DNA from: Bacteroidota bacterium
GTDB lineage: Bacteria; Bacteroidota; Bacteroidia; Bacteroidales; 4484-276
NCBI GenBank assembly: GCA_013203545.1
Contig: JABMQA010001309.1
Coordinates: 1-6,300 of the forward strand
DNA length: 6,300 bases
Direction of reading: 5' to 3'
A program made the translations under genes and the position numbers. Below, in pieces: positions 1 through 6,300 of the stretch (positions are counted from its first letter, which is position 1; every line of letters starts with the position of its first letter). The notes below the pieces were generated by a model, which saw nothing but the letters and a program-made list of their open reading frames with translations, searched no databases and was not told the DNA's origin.

Positions 1-63
1 CCATATTACTTAGCAATGAGATGTTAATTCATCTGAATAAGAATTTTTAACTATAACTTTGGG
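1..63. other. Upstream flank of gene 1, no gene assigned
   Basis: This short AT-rich stretch precedes the first gene. One + frame is open from the window edge to a TAA at 48-50 and another to a TAA at 25-27, so the tail of an upstream gene could end here, but so few codons cannot be assigned. No hairpin terminator is evident. The sequence TAACTTTG at 54-61 resembles the Bacteroidota -7 box (TAnnTTTG), but it sits almost on the start codon and has no matching -33 TTTG. Confidence 0.4.
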
Positions 64-1602
64 ATGAAAATGAAAAAACTGCTAACAATCATCGGTTTAA
101 TTATCCTTATTGCAAATCCGGGTTTTGCTGCAAATCCCGAATGGGTTGATTTCGACATGCGCCTTAAATTGTACCCGGCGCAGCGTTTTTTTATTGGCTT
201 CTCGCTGGAAGAGGTAGGTAAAAGTGAAGATCTGGGTAATGTTTACGACCGCCTTAAAAAAAATGCAATCAGTGAGCTTACAAATTCCATCCAGGTTACC
301 GTCGAAAGTGTTTCCACACTTAATACGCTTGAGTTTGATGAGACTTTTCACCAGGAATTCAGGGAAAAACTGGCTTCGTTTTCAAAAATTGACCTTACCG
401 GGATTCAAACCAAAACCCATTACAACAAACGGGGAAAAATGGCGTATGTGGTGGCATATGTCAGCAAAGATGATTTAATAAAGTATTACAACAAAATTGT
501 TATTGATAAGGCCAGGGCCATTGAGCAAAATATCAGCCTTGCCAAACAATTTCAAAAAAGTGGTGACAATACCAGTGCACTGAAATCATACTATGAATGC
601 ATGCCCCTCTTCACTGAGGCTGACGGGGCCCAAACCATCATCATTCTGTTGGAGGCATCGCAGCACAACCTTGAAAAAATCAACGATTACGAAATTGAAG
701 TGAACAAGGCCATTTGCGAGTTGCATAAAAGTGACAAACTTAGCCTGGATGAGGTTTGCGGCTTTATGGCATTTGGATTTCAGCAACAGACCAACCATTT
801 CGATCCTCTGATCAGACTGGCTAATTTTACTTTTGAAGACACCAAAATGGGCAGTGAATTTTCGAGGAGATTTATTCGGGAATTTGAGAACGAACTTATA
901 AGTAATGCAGGCTATACCATTACCACCGAAGCCAGGATGCCTGCTCAGAGTAGCGGAGATCCGCAATTTATAATTAAGGGTACCTATTGGGATGATGGCG
1001 ATAATATTAAGATCATTGCCATATTAAGAGATACCAAAGCTGACAAACCAATCGCATCGGTTGATGGATATTTGCCAAAAGCGTGGCTTGAACAACACGA
1101 AATTTCCTGGAAGCCCGAAAATTTTGCTGATGTCCAGGAAAACCTGATGAAGTTTAAAAAGAATGAGATCGTTAACGGAAACCTCAACCTCGAAGTGTGG
1201 ACAACCAAAGGCGATGAAAGCCCGATTTTTGAAGGGGGCGATACATTGGGTTTCTATATCAGGGTAAGTCATCCGTGTTATATCAGGATTATCGATCATT
1301 TTGCCGATGGTTCCAGGGTGTTGCTTACCGATAACTATTACATCGGGACAGATAAAATAAATCAGGTTGTCACCCTTCCATGGAAATTTGAATGTGCCTC
1401 ACCGTTTGGTGCCGAAATACTACAGGTGAATGCACAGACAGAAAAATTCCCAGCGTTGATCACGGAAAAACTGTATGGGTATGATTTCATCAGGAATAAC
1501 CTCAACGAGATCATCAGTAACACCAGGGGTTTTAAACCCATTAAAAATGAAGATCTGAAAGCCGAAAAAAGAATCGTTGTTACTACTATGGAGAAATTTT
1601 AA
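64..1602 (+). CDS. Secreted LPP20-like / DUF4384 domain protein
   Basis: This 512-residue protein opens with a Sec signal peptide (Lys-rich start, hydrophobic residues 6-17, likely cleavage after Ala22 in GFA). There is no lipobox Cys. Residues about 24-140 (starting NPEW, then a YPAQRFFIGFS segment and a helix rich in Ala/Leu) resemble the LPP20 family. Residues about 145-220 are helical and TPR-like. Residues about 255-350 (GYTITTEA, then FIIKGTYW near 302-309 and a strand-rich stretch) recall FlgO/LpoB-type outer-membrane accessory folds; this is an inference. Residues about 374-470 fit DUF4384: LEVWTTKG, then EGGDTLGFYIRV, a hydrophobic strand and DGSRVLLTDN. The molecular function is unknown; an envelope or surface accessory role is likely. 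ATG at 64 is used, though the in-frame ATG at 70 would also leave an intact signal peptide. The next gene starts 19 bases after the stop, which suggests cotranscription. Confidence 0.85.
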   Translation: MKMKKLLTIIGLIILIANPGFAANPEWVDFDMRLKLYPAQRFFIGFSLEEVGKSEDLGNVYDRLKKNAISELTNSIQVTVESVSTLNTLEFDETFHQEFREKLASFSKIDLTGIQTKTHYNKRGKMAYVVAYVSKDDLIKYYNKIVIDKARAIEQNISLAKQFQKSGDNTSALKSYYECMPLFTEADGAQTIIILLEASQHNLEKINDYEIEVNKAICELHKSDKLSLDEVCGFMAFGFQQQTNHFDPLIRLANFTFEDTKMGSEFSRRFIREFENELISNAGYTITTEARMPAQSSGDPQFIIKGTYWDDGDNIKIIAILRDTKADKPIASVDGYLPKAWLEQHEISWKPENFADVQENLMKFKKNEIVNGNLNLEVWTTKGDESPIFEGGDTLGFYIRVSHPCYIRIIDHFADGSRVLLTDNYYIGTDKINQVVTLPWKFECASPFGAEILQVNAQTEKFPALITEKLYGYDFIRNNLNEIISNTRGFKPIKNEDLKAEKRIVVTTMEKF

Positions 1603-1621
1603 TACAAAAGCAAAGTTAGCC

Positions 1622-2815
1622 ATGAAAGCAAAGAAAAATACAATTATCGTGGTTGTAATCCTGGTTGGGTTTTTTACCGGATTTCATGTTTCATCGCAAA
1701 CTTTCGAGGAGTATAAAAAACAGCAGGATGCTGAGTTTAATAAATTTAAAGAGGAAAATACCCGGGCCTATGAAGCGTATGTAAGGAAGGAAAAAGAAGG
1801 GATGGAAAAACTCCGCAAGGAATTGGAGCAATATTGGGGTGAACACGGGGCTAAATTTTCTACAAAAAAGGAGTGGGTTGAATATAGCGATGATAAAACA
1901 ACGCGTACTGATGTTGATTTCGGGAAGGGTTCGGCAAATGTTGATGTTTTGCTTACACCGGAGGAAGCCGCTAATCCCGAAATCGTTCAACAAAAGTTGA
2001 ATGATGCAATAGTTGATCTTGTTAATAGCAAGGGTACTGTTACCGATATTGGTGCTGGTGATGAGGTAGCACACAAACTTCAGGATAAATCCGTATTGGA
2101 TGGGCAGATTTTGAATGCCGCCGGTCAAAATGTTAATGGGTATAACGCTGTTGAATTTGCAGGTGAAGTGGTTGGGTCGGGCGAAATTGTTACTGAAGAG
2201 GTGGATGGCTCCGATGGTACACTGAGGGTTAAAGCCAGTGTTAGCCTGATGCTGGCACCAGACCATGTAAAGTTGCGTGCCGAAAAGTACGAGGATGAAG
2301 TTCATGGATATGCCGTTCGTTTCGGTTTGCCACACGAATTGGTTTATGCCATAATCGAAACGGAATCATCCTATAATCCCAAGGCCAGATCTTACATTCC
2401 GGCATACGGGCTAATGCAGATAGTGCCAAAATTTGCCGGCAGGGATGCATTTAATTATTTGTATAAGATGGACACGGTCGTAACCGCAACCTACTTGTAC
2501 AATCCCGATAATAACATCGAATTGGGGACCGGGTATTTTAAATTGCTCAACAAAAAATACTTTCATGAAGTTGTTGATGAGGAATGCCGGATATTATGCT
2601 GTGTTGCTGCATATAATACGGGCGCCAGGAATGTATATAAAGCCTTTAAAGATTGTAATGGTAAAAGTAAAGTGATCGCCAAAATTAATACCATGTCCTA
2701 TGACGAACTTCTCGAGAACTTTAAAGTAAATTTACCATTTAAGGAAACACGAAACTATGTGGTGAAGGTTGATACCAGAATGAAAAATTACAAAAACTGG
2801 CTCACTGAAAGGTGA
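1622..2815 (+). CDS. MltC-like lytic murein transglycosylase
   Basis: This 397-residue enzyme is predicted to cleave the MurNAc-GlcNAc bond of peptidoglycan, leaving 1,6-anhydroMurNAc. The signal peptide is residues 1-25, followed by a charged coiled coil (26-72). Residues about 84-225 match the MltC N-terminal domain (EWVEYSDD, then TRTDVDFGKGSANVDV, ending near PDHVKLRAEKY at 213). The SLT domain spans about 227-350: ETESSYNP with probable catalytic Glu248, AYGLMQIVP at 261-269, and AAYNTGA around 329-335. The tail INTMSYDELL and NYVVKVDTRMKNY also matches the MltC C-terminus, so homology covers the whole protein. Unlike E. coli MltC, no lipobox Cys follows the signal peptide. All four Cys lie at 322, 326, 327 and 345. 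ATG 1622 is preferred over the in-frame ATG 1577, because the upstream start overlaps gene 1 and puts 15 extra residues before the signal peptide. Confidence 0.92.
   Translation: MKAKKNTIIVVVILVGFFTGFHVSSQTFEEYKKQQDAEFNKFKEENTRAYEAYVRKEKEGMEKLRKELEQYWGEHGAKFSTKKEWVEYSDDKTTRTDVDFGKGSANVDVLLTPEEAANPEIVQQKLNDAIVDLVNSKGTVTDIGAGDEVAHKLQDKSVLDGQILNAAGQNVNGYNAVEFAGEVVGSGEIVTEEVDGSDGTLRVKASVSLMLAPDHVKLRAEKYEDEVHGYAVRFGLPHELVYAIIETESSYNPKARSYIPAYGLMQIVPKFAGRDAFNYLYKMDTVVTATYLYNPDNNIELGTGYFKLLNKKYFHEVVDEECRILCCVAAYNTGARNVYKAFKDCNGKSKVIAKINTMSYDELLENFKVNLPFKETRNYVVKVDTRMKNYKNWLTER
1697..1756 (+). repeat. Shared coiled-coil module, copy in MltC-like gene
   Basis: This encodes residues 26-45 of the transglycosylase, beginning QTFEEYKKQQ directly at the predicted signal-peptide cleavage site. 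It aligns without gaps to residues 26-45 of the next gene's product: ten identical residues at 26-35, then aromatic residues at 39 and 42 and KFKE at 41-44 in both. The two DNA copies differ mostly at third codon positions, so the match is conserved at protein level and is not a recent DNA duplication. Confidence 0.85.
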
Positions 2816-2838
2816 AATTGATTTTATCCAATTCAATT

Positions 2839-2865
2839 ACCCGGAGGAAGCCAGGTCATGTTTTT
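2839..2865 (+). terminator. Weak hairpin followed by T5, doubtful terminator
   Basis: ACCCGG (2839-2844) pairs with CCAGGT (2851-2856) across a six-base AGGAAG loop, with one C-A mismatch in the middle. A run of five T begins four bases later, at 2861. Five interrupted pairs and a displaced T-run make this a poor intrinsic terminator; at most it would attenuate transcription into gene 3. It also overlaps the Shine-Dalgarno-like GGAGGAAG. Confidence 0.2.
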
Positions 2866-2890
2866 ACAATTTGTATTTGAGAAATCATAA
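2858..2890 (+). CDS. Possible ten-codon leader peptide upstream of gene 3
   Basis: ATG at 2858 opens MFLQFVFEKS and stops at TAA 2888-2890, twelve bases before the gene 3 start. A perfect Shine-Dalgarno-like GGAGGAAG lies at 2843-2850, seven bases upstream of the ATG. This is the only start in the window with such a motif at correct spacing; the four long genes have none. The peptide resembles nothing I recognise. It may be a chance open frame, since Bacteroidota ribosomes make little use of Shine-Dalgarno pairing. Confidence 0.2.
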   Translation: MFLQFVFEKS

Positions 2891-2902
2891 AAACATAAAG
2901 CG

Positions 2903-5545
2903 ATGAAACCAACATTAAAAAGGATTTTAACTACCCTGATGATTTTCGGGGTGTTTGGATTTTCAAGTATTTGGGCGCAGACATTTGAAGAATATAAAAA
3001 GCAACAGCAGGATCAGTACCAGAAATTTAAGGAAGACCGTGAAAAACAAATAAAGGCATTGGCTGATGAATTTGATGAATATGTAAAGAAACAGGACGAA
3101 GAATACACTGAATATTTGAAAGAAAGGTGGAAACAGTTCCAGGGATTCCAGGGGCTTGAAATTCCTGAAGAAGAGCCAAAACCGGATATTCAACCGGTAT
3201 TTGAAAAACCTGAAAGGCAAAAGCCACCTGAAGGATTGCCTGCAAGGGTGCCCGAAATCGAAGTTGAGCCCCTGAAAATCCCGGAGCAATTAGTGCCCAG
3301 GGTAACAAAGCAGGAGCCGGACCGGTTTCCTGTAAATTCAACCGAATTCGCTTTTTATGGGTTTCCCATCCTTTTTGATTACGATAAGGCTCTTGGGCTG
3401 AAACTCGAAGGCACTATAAACGAGGAGGAAATTGGTAATTATTTTGCCGCTCTCAGCAAAACAAATTACAACCATTTAATTGGCCAGTTGTTGAATTACA
3501 AGGATCAGATGAACCTTAATGACTGGGGATATTACCAGTTGGCCCAAAAGGCGGCTTACCGGATTTCGGAGATGCACGAAAATACAAGCCGACTCCTGCA
3601 CTGGTTTATTTTATTACGGTCGGGGTACCGGGCAAAAGTTGCATTTTATGAAGACCAGGTGTTTTTGCTCATCCCCGCTGAAAGCCAGTTGTATGGCGTT
3701 AATTTCTTTACATTGGATAACCTCAATTACTATATGTTAGAGGGCAACCTGACGAATGTTTTTACCTACGAAATGGATTTTCCGGAAGCTTGCAAAGTAT
3801 TTGACATGAACATCTATCATCCCATTTTGCTTGGCGAGAACCTGACAACAAAAACCATTAACTATTCCTACCAGGGAGAGGAAATACCGGTAACAATAGG
3901 GTATAATACCAACATTATTAATTTTTACAACGACTGCCCGCTTTCTGATATCAAGGTCTATTTTGATGCTGTAGTTTCACCTGAAGCCAAGGAATCGCTG
4001 GCCAGTAATTTTATGCCGCTTATTCAAAGCAAATCACAGATTGATGCTGCTAATATATTGTTAAACTTCGTTCAAACGGCTTTCGAATACCAGACCGACC
4101 AGGAGCAATTTGGTTATGAAAAGTTTTTCTTTGCCGAAGAGTTGTTCTTTTATCCATATGCCGATTGCGAAGACCGTTCGGTTTTGTTTGCCTACCTGGT
4201 AAAAAGCCTGATGGGACTGGAAGTTGTTGGTTTGAATTACCCCGGACATATGGCCACTGCTGTTAATTTCACCGATCCGGTGGAGGGGGATTATATTGTT
4301 TTCAACGACAAAAAATTTATTATTTCCGATCCTACTTATATCAACGCCCCCATTGGTTTAACCATGCCACAATATGTGGACGATGAAGCAATTATAGTTG
4401 TTTTGAATAACGATTATGCCATTAGCCAGCAAAAACACCTTATCTGGAATGAAATCATTGCTGCCGGTGGCAATAGGGGCGATAATAAAAATGATATCCT
4501 TCTGGATAATGATGGCAATGCACTGATAACCGGTTATTTTACTGACAGGTTTAATTTCAGGGATCAGGAAATTATAGGCAGTGGTAATCCTGCGATGTTT
4601 ACCATGATGCTTGATGCCGGGAAAAATACCAGGTGGTTCAGCACAAGTAGCGGGGATGGTTTTGCCATGGCTTACGGCCTTTCGAAGGATGAAGATGGCA
4701 ACACCTATGTAACAGGAACATTTAACGGGGAAATGATTGTGGGTGATACCAAGCTAAAATCCGATGAAAAGTCGGATATATTTGTTGCCAAGTACGAATC
4801 GGACGGTAAGTTGATATGGATCGAAAAAGCCGGGTTGGATACCGTAAACCAGGAAAACTACCTGAATTTTGTTGCCAGATTCGATCCGGAAGGGAAGAAC
4901 CTGGGGCACGAACTCTATTTCGAAACAGGCGACTTCAATAAATATGGGGTTAATATTACCGATGAAGGCGAAATTTATGTTGCCGGTGCATTTAACAAGA
5001 CCACCGGGATGAATATCTCAAAAATGTCGTTTGATGCTTTGGGTGACTTCGACCCCATTAATTCCCTCAAGGAAGAGAACGATATGCTCATTACTAAAAA
5101 CTATGAGCAGACCATTGCCGGGCTTTTTGCAGTGGTAAACCTGATCAGGGGCAGTGGTGTTTCCATCCCCGGATCTGATGCGCAAAAGGTACTTGACAAG
5201 AACAATCCGGAATTCAGGAAAGAGGCTCCCGGTGTATATGAAAGCATCGGCAGGATTCATTTTATCAAAAACGATGATGGCATTGTGTCGGTTAAAACCA
5301 CCGATGAAAAAAATGTTCACTTTGATATGATGCGCATCAGAAATGAATCGAAGGTAAAAATATCCCAGATGGATAATGGCGATGCTAAAATTGAAGTCCT
5401 GTCCGGGGTAAGGGTTGGGATGGCATTTATCTGGTACGACCTCAATTATATTGTGATGTACAAAAGCAACGGTGATATGTTGTTTGATTATGCATCAGAC
5501 CATACACAAAAAATCATGAACCTCAAGGAGGATATTTTGTATTAA
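2903..5545 (+). CDS. Secreted transglutaminase-like protein with SBBP-type repeats
   Basis: This 880-residue protein has a Sec signal peptide (residues 1-25, cleavage after IWA). Next come a highly charged coiled coil (26-80) and a Pro/Glu-rich linker (about 86-143). Residues 145-380 are a folded region I cannot name. A transglutaminase-like/papain-fold core follows, with YADCEDRS (Cys422), PGHMATAV (His449) and SDPTY (Asp476) giving a complete Cys-His-Asp triad, so an active enzyme (peptidase, amidase or crosslinker) is plausible. Residues about 530-700 hold three SBBP-like repeats, each with a turn then a TG/AG-aromatic strand: DNDGNALITGYF, DEDGNTYVTGTF and DEGEIYVAGAF. About 180 uncharacterised residues end the protein. 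Residues 26-45 match those of the MltC-like neighbour. It lies 87 bases downstream of that gene and 29 bases upstream of gene 4. The substrate is unknown. Confidence 0.88.
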   Translation: MKPTLKRILTTLMIFGVFGFSSIWAQTFEEYKKQQQDQYQKFKEDREKQIKALADEFDEYVKKQDEEYTEYLKERWKQFQGFQGLEIPEEEPKPDIQPVFEKPERQKPPEGLPARVPEIEVEPLKIPEQLVPRVTKQEPDRFPVNSTEFAFYGFPILFDYDKALGLKLEGTINEEEIGNYFAALSKTNYNHLIGQLLNYKDQMNLNDWGYYQLAQKAAYRISEMHENTSRLLHWFILLRSGYRAKVAFYEDQVFLLIPAESQLYGVNFFTLDNLNYYMLEGNLTNVFTYEMDFPEACKVFDMNIYHPILLGENLTTKTINYSYQGEEIPVTIGYNTNIINFYNDCPLSDIKVYFDAVVSPEAKESLASNFMPLIQSKSQIDAANILLNFVQTAFEYQTDQEQFGYEKFFFAEELFFYPYADCEDRSVLFAYLVKSLMGLEVVGLNYPGHMATAVNFTDPVEGDYIVFNDKKFIISDPTYINAPIGLTMPQYVDDEAIIVVLNNDYAISQQKHLIWNEIIAAGGNRGDNKNDILLDNDGNALITGYFTDRFNFRDQEIIGSGNPAMFTMMLDAGKNTRWFSTSSGDGFAMAYGLSKDEDGNTYVTGTFNGEMIVGDTKLKSDEKSDIFVAKYESDGKLIWIEKAGLDTVNQENYLNFVARFDPEGKNLGHELYFETGDFNKYGVNITDEGEIYVAGAFNKTTGMNISKMSFDALGDFDPINSLKEENDMLITKNYEQTIAGLFAVVNLIRGSGVSIPGSDAQKVLDKNNPEFRKEAPGVYESIGRIHFIKNDDGIVSVKTTDEKNVHFDMMRIRNESKVKISQMDNGDAKIEVLSGVRVGMAFIWYDLNYIVMYKSNGDMLFDYASDHTQKIMNLKEDILY
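2978..3037 (+). repeat. Shared coiled-coil module, copy in transglutaminase-like gene
   Basis: This encodes residues 26-45, again beginning QTFEEYKKQQ straight after the predicted signal-peptide cleavage site. It corresponds residue for residue with the same positions of the MltC-like protein, while the rest of the two proteins is unrelated. Several codons differ synonymously (for example TTC/TTT, GAG/GAA, AAA/AAG, CAG/CAA), pointing to selection on the peptide. Confidence 0.85.
2981..3121 (+). repeat. Two tandem copies of a coiled-coil unit within gene 3
   Basis: Residues 27-44 and 56-73 share a pattern of aromatics and charges: F28/F57, EY at 30-31/59-60, Q34/K63, Y39/Y68, F42/Y71 and KE at 43-44/73-74. 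The aromatic positions are offset by exactly 29 residues. The copies are diverged but in the same register, and they extend the shared module into a longer helix. Confidence 0.55.
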
Positions 5546-5574
5546 AAATTATCTAACCAAAAAATCATATTACT

Positions 5575-6300
5575 ATGAAAAAGAAACTATTAATTCTAAC
5601 TGGTTTATTCTTGTGCAATCTTTTTTTGCTTGCACAGATTGATAAAATGAAAGATATCCTCAACGATGAGATGGATACCGATAATTATACCCTTCGCTTT
5701 TTTAATGCCCTCGACGGAAACCCCATAAAGGATGCCGTGGTCGAAATTGACGGCATAGGGTTGTACACCACCGATTTTGAGGGGAAGGTGAAGTTTCCGC
5801 GTATGGAGGAAGACGGCAGCCTTGCGGTGCATTTCAAAGCCGAAGGTTATATCCCCACCGATATAAGTGTGGAGGTGATTGCAGGGACCATTTTCCAGAA
5901 CCGGATTTCCGTATCACCGGTGATGGCGATGGAGTATGTAAGGATCATCCTGGACTGGGGGCGCAATCCCGGAGACCTGGATGCCCATTTTCTAAAGGAG
6001 AACGGATATCATATTTCTTACAGGAACATGAAAATGAGTGATGACGATGTGGCCAAACTCGATCGCGACGATACCGACAGCTTTGGCCCGGAAACCATAA
6101 CCATCAAAGAGATCGACACCGATTCGTATTACGAATTTTTCGTTCACGACTATACCAATCGGATGAACGACAACTCCAGGAAATTATCGAAGTCGGGTGC
6201 CAGCGTAAAAGTATATGGTAATGGTGAACTGATGGAGTACGTCACTATACCTCCGGGTGATCGTGGGAATAAATGGAATGTTTTTGTCTTTAAAAACGGG
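5575..6300 (+). CDS. Secreted carboxypeptidase-regulatory-like / YfaP-like protein (3' cut by window)
   Basis: The frame is open from ATG 5575 to the window end (242 residues, no stop), so the gene is partial. A signal peptide covers residues 1-20 (cleavage LLA before Gln21). Cys14 lies inside the hydrophobic core in an LFLC context and is a poor lipobox. Residues about 39-104 fit a carboxypeptidase-regulatory-like beta-sandwich: DGNPIKDAVVEIDG, TTDFEGKVKFP and FKAEGYIP. Residues about 120-242 match the YfaP/DUF2135-like domain: ILDWGRNPGDLDAH (125-138), LDRDDTDSFGPETITI (162-177), VHDYTN (190-195), LSKSGASVKVYG (204-215) and WNVFVF near the cut. The conserved Asp residues could bind a metal, which is an inference. 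No catalytic activity is known for either domain; an adhesive or structural surface role is likely. Gene 3 ends 29 bases upstream. Confidence 0.85.
   Translation, partial: MKKKLLILTGLFLCNLFLLAQIDKMKDILNDEMDTDNYTLRFFNALDGNPIKDAVVEIDGIGLYTTDFEGKVKFPRMEEDGSLAVHFKAEGYIPTDISVEVIAGTIFQNRISVSPVMAMEYVRIILDWGRNPGDLDAHFLKENGYHISYRNMKMSDDDVAKLDRDDTDSFGPETITIKEIDTDSYYEFFVHDYTNRMNDNSRKLSKSGASVKVYGNGELMEYVTIPPGDRGNKWNVFVFKNG

Larger units (their letters stand above)
2816..2902. other. 87-base gap between genes 2 and 3
   Basis: This is the longest gap in the window. It holds an imperfect hairpin with a nearby T-run and a ten-codon open frame preceded by a strong Shine-Dalgarno-like sequence, listed separately. 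The stretch just before gene 3 is A-rich, as is usual for Bacteroidota leaders, and has no Shine-Dalgarno sequence of its own. No convincing TAnnTTTG promoter box with a -33 partner was found. Confidence 0.6.

Noticed and set aside
54..61. TAACTTTG resembling the Bacteroidota -7 promoter box
   Set aside because: It ends two bases before the gene 1 ATG, which would place the transcription start inside the coding region, and no TTTG lies about 20 bases upstream. Such matches are common by chance in AT-rich DNA.
586..966. Antisense open frame of 126 codons inside gene 1
   Set aside because: It lies wholly within a well-supported coding gene on the other strand, and its translation is unlike any family I know.
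1577..1621. In-frame upstream ATG for the transglycosylase gene
   Set aside because: It overlaps the end of gene 1 and adds 15 residues before a textbook signal peptide. The start at 1622 is much more plausible.
1691..2335. Long antisense open frame (214 codons) inside the transglycosylase gene
   Set aside because: The + strand encodes a clear MltC homolog here, and the antisense product has no recognisable domain or signal; it is a codon-composition shadow.
2816..2833. AATTG...CAATT inverted repeat after gene 2
   Set aside because: A five-pair AT-rich stem with an eight-base loop is expected by chance and has no T-run.
5524..5531. AAGGAGGA, a perfect Shine-Dalgarno-like sequence at the end of gene 3
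   Set aside because: It is 43 bases from the gene 4 ATG, too far to act, and is explained by the codons for Leu-Lys-Glu-Asp. No start at suitable spacing gives an open frame.
2882..5569. AAATCATA before both gene 3 (2882-2889) and gene 4 (5562-5569)
   Set aside because: The distances to the start codons differ (13 and 5 bases), and short A-rich matches in these leaders are likely coincidence.

Overview
The window looks like chromosomal DNA of a member of the Bacteroidota, probably Bacteroidales or Marinilabiliales-like; this is inferred, not proven. The reasons are A-rich leaders without Shine-Dalgarno sequences before all four genes, short Lys-rich signal peptides, moderately AT-rich DNA, and the domain types present (DUF4384, SBBP-like repeats, carboxypeptidase-regulatory-like domains). 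No RNA gene, mobile element, CRISPR array or attachment site is visible.

Four genes lie head to tail on the + strand and fill almost all of the window. (1) 64-1602: a secreted protein with an LPP20-like N-terminus and a C-terminal DUF4384 domain. (2) 1622-2815: an MltC-like lytic murein transglycosylase, homologous to MltC over its length but with a plain signal peptide instead of a lipobox. (3) 2903-5545: a large secreted protein made of a coiled-coil stretch, a Pro-rich linker, a transglutaminase-like Cys-His-Asp domain and SBBP-like repeats. (4) 5575 to beyond the window end: a secreted protein with a carboxypeptidase-regulatory-like domain followed by a YfaP/DUF2135-like domain, cut by the window edge. 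The gaps are 19, 87 and 29 bases, with no strong terminator between genes, so an operon is likely.

All four products carry Sec-type signal peptides and none has a convincing lipobox, so the cluster is built for the periplasm or cell surface. Genes 2 and 3 share a near-identical ungapped segment directly after the signal peptide (residues 26-45 in both), joining a peptidoglycan-cleaving enzyme to a transglutaminase-fold protein. A working hypothesis is a secreted envelope-remodelling or surface-assembly module in which this shared coiled coil is a common docking element. The enzymatic role of gene 2 is well supported. The roles of the other three are known only at domain level.
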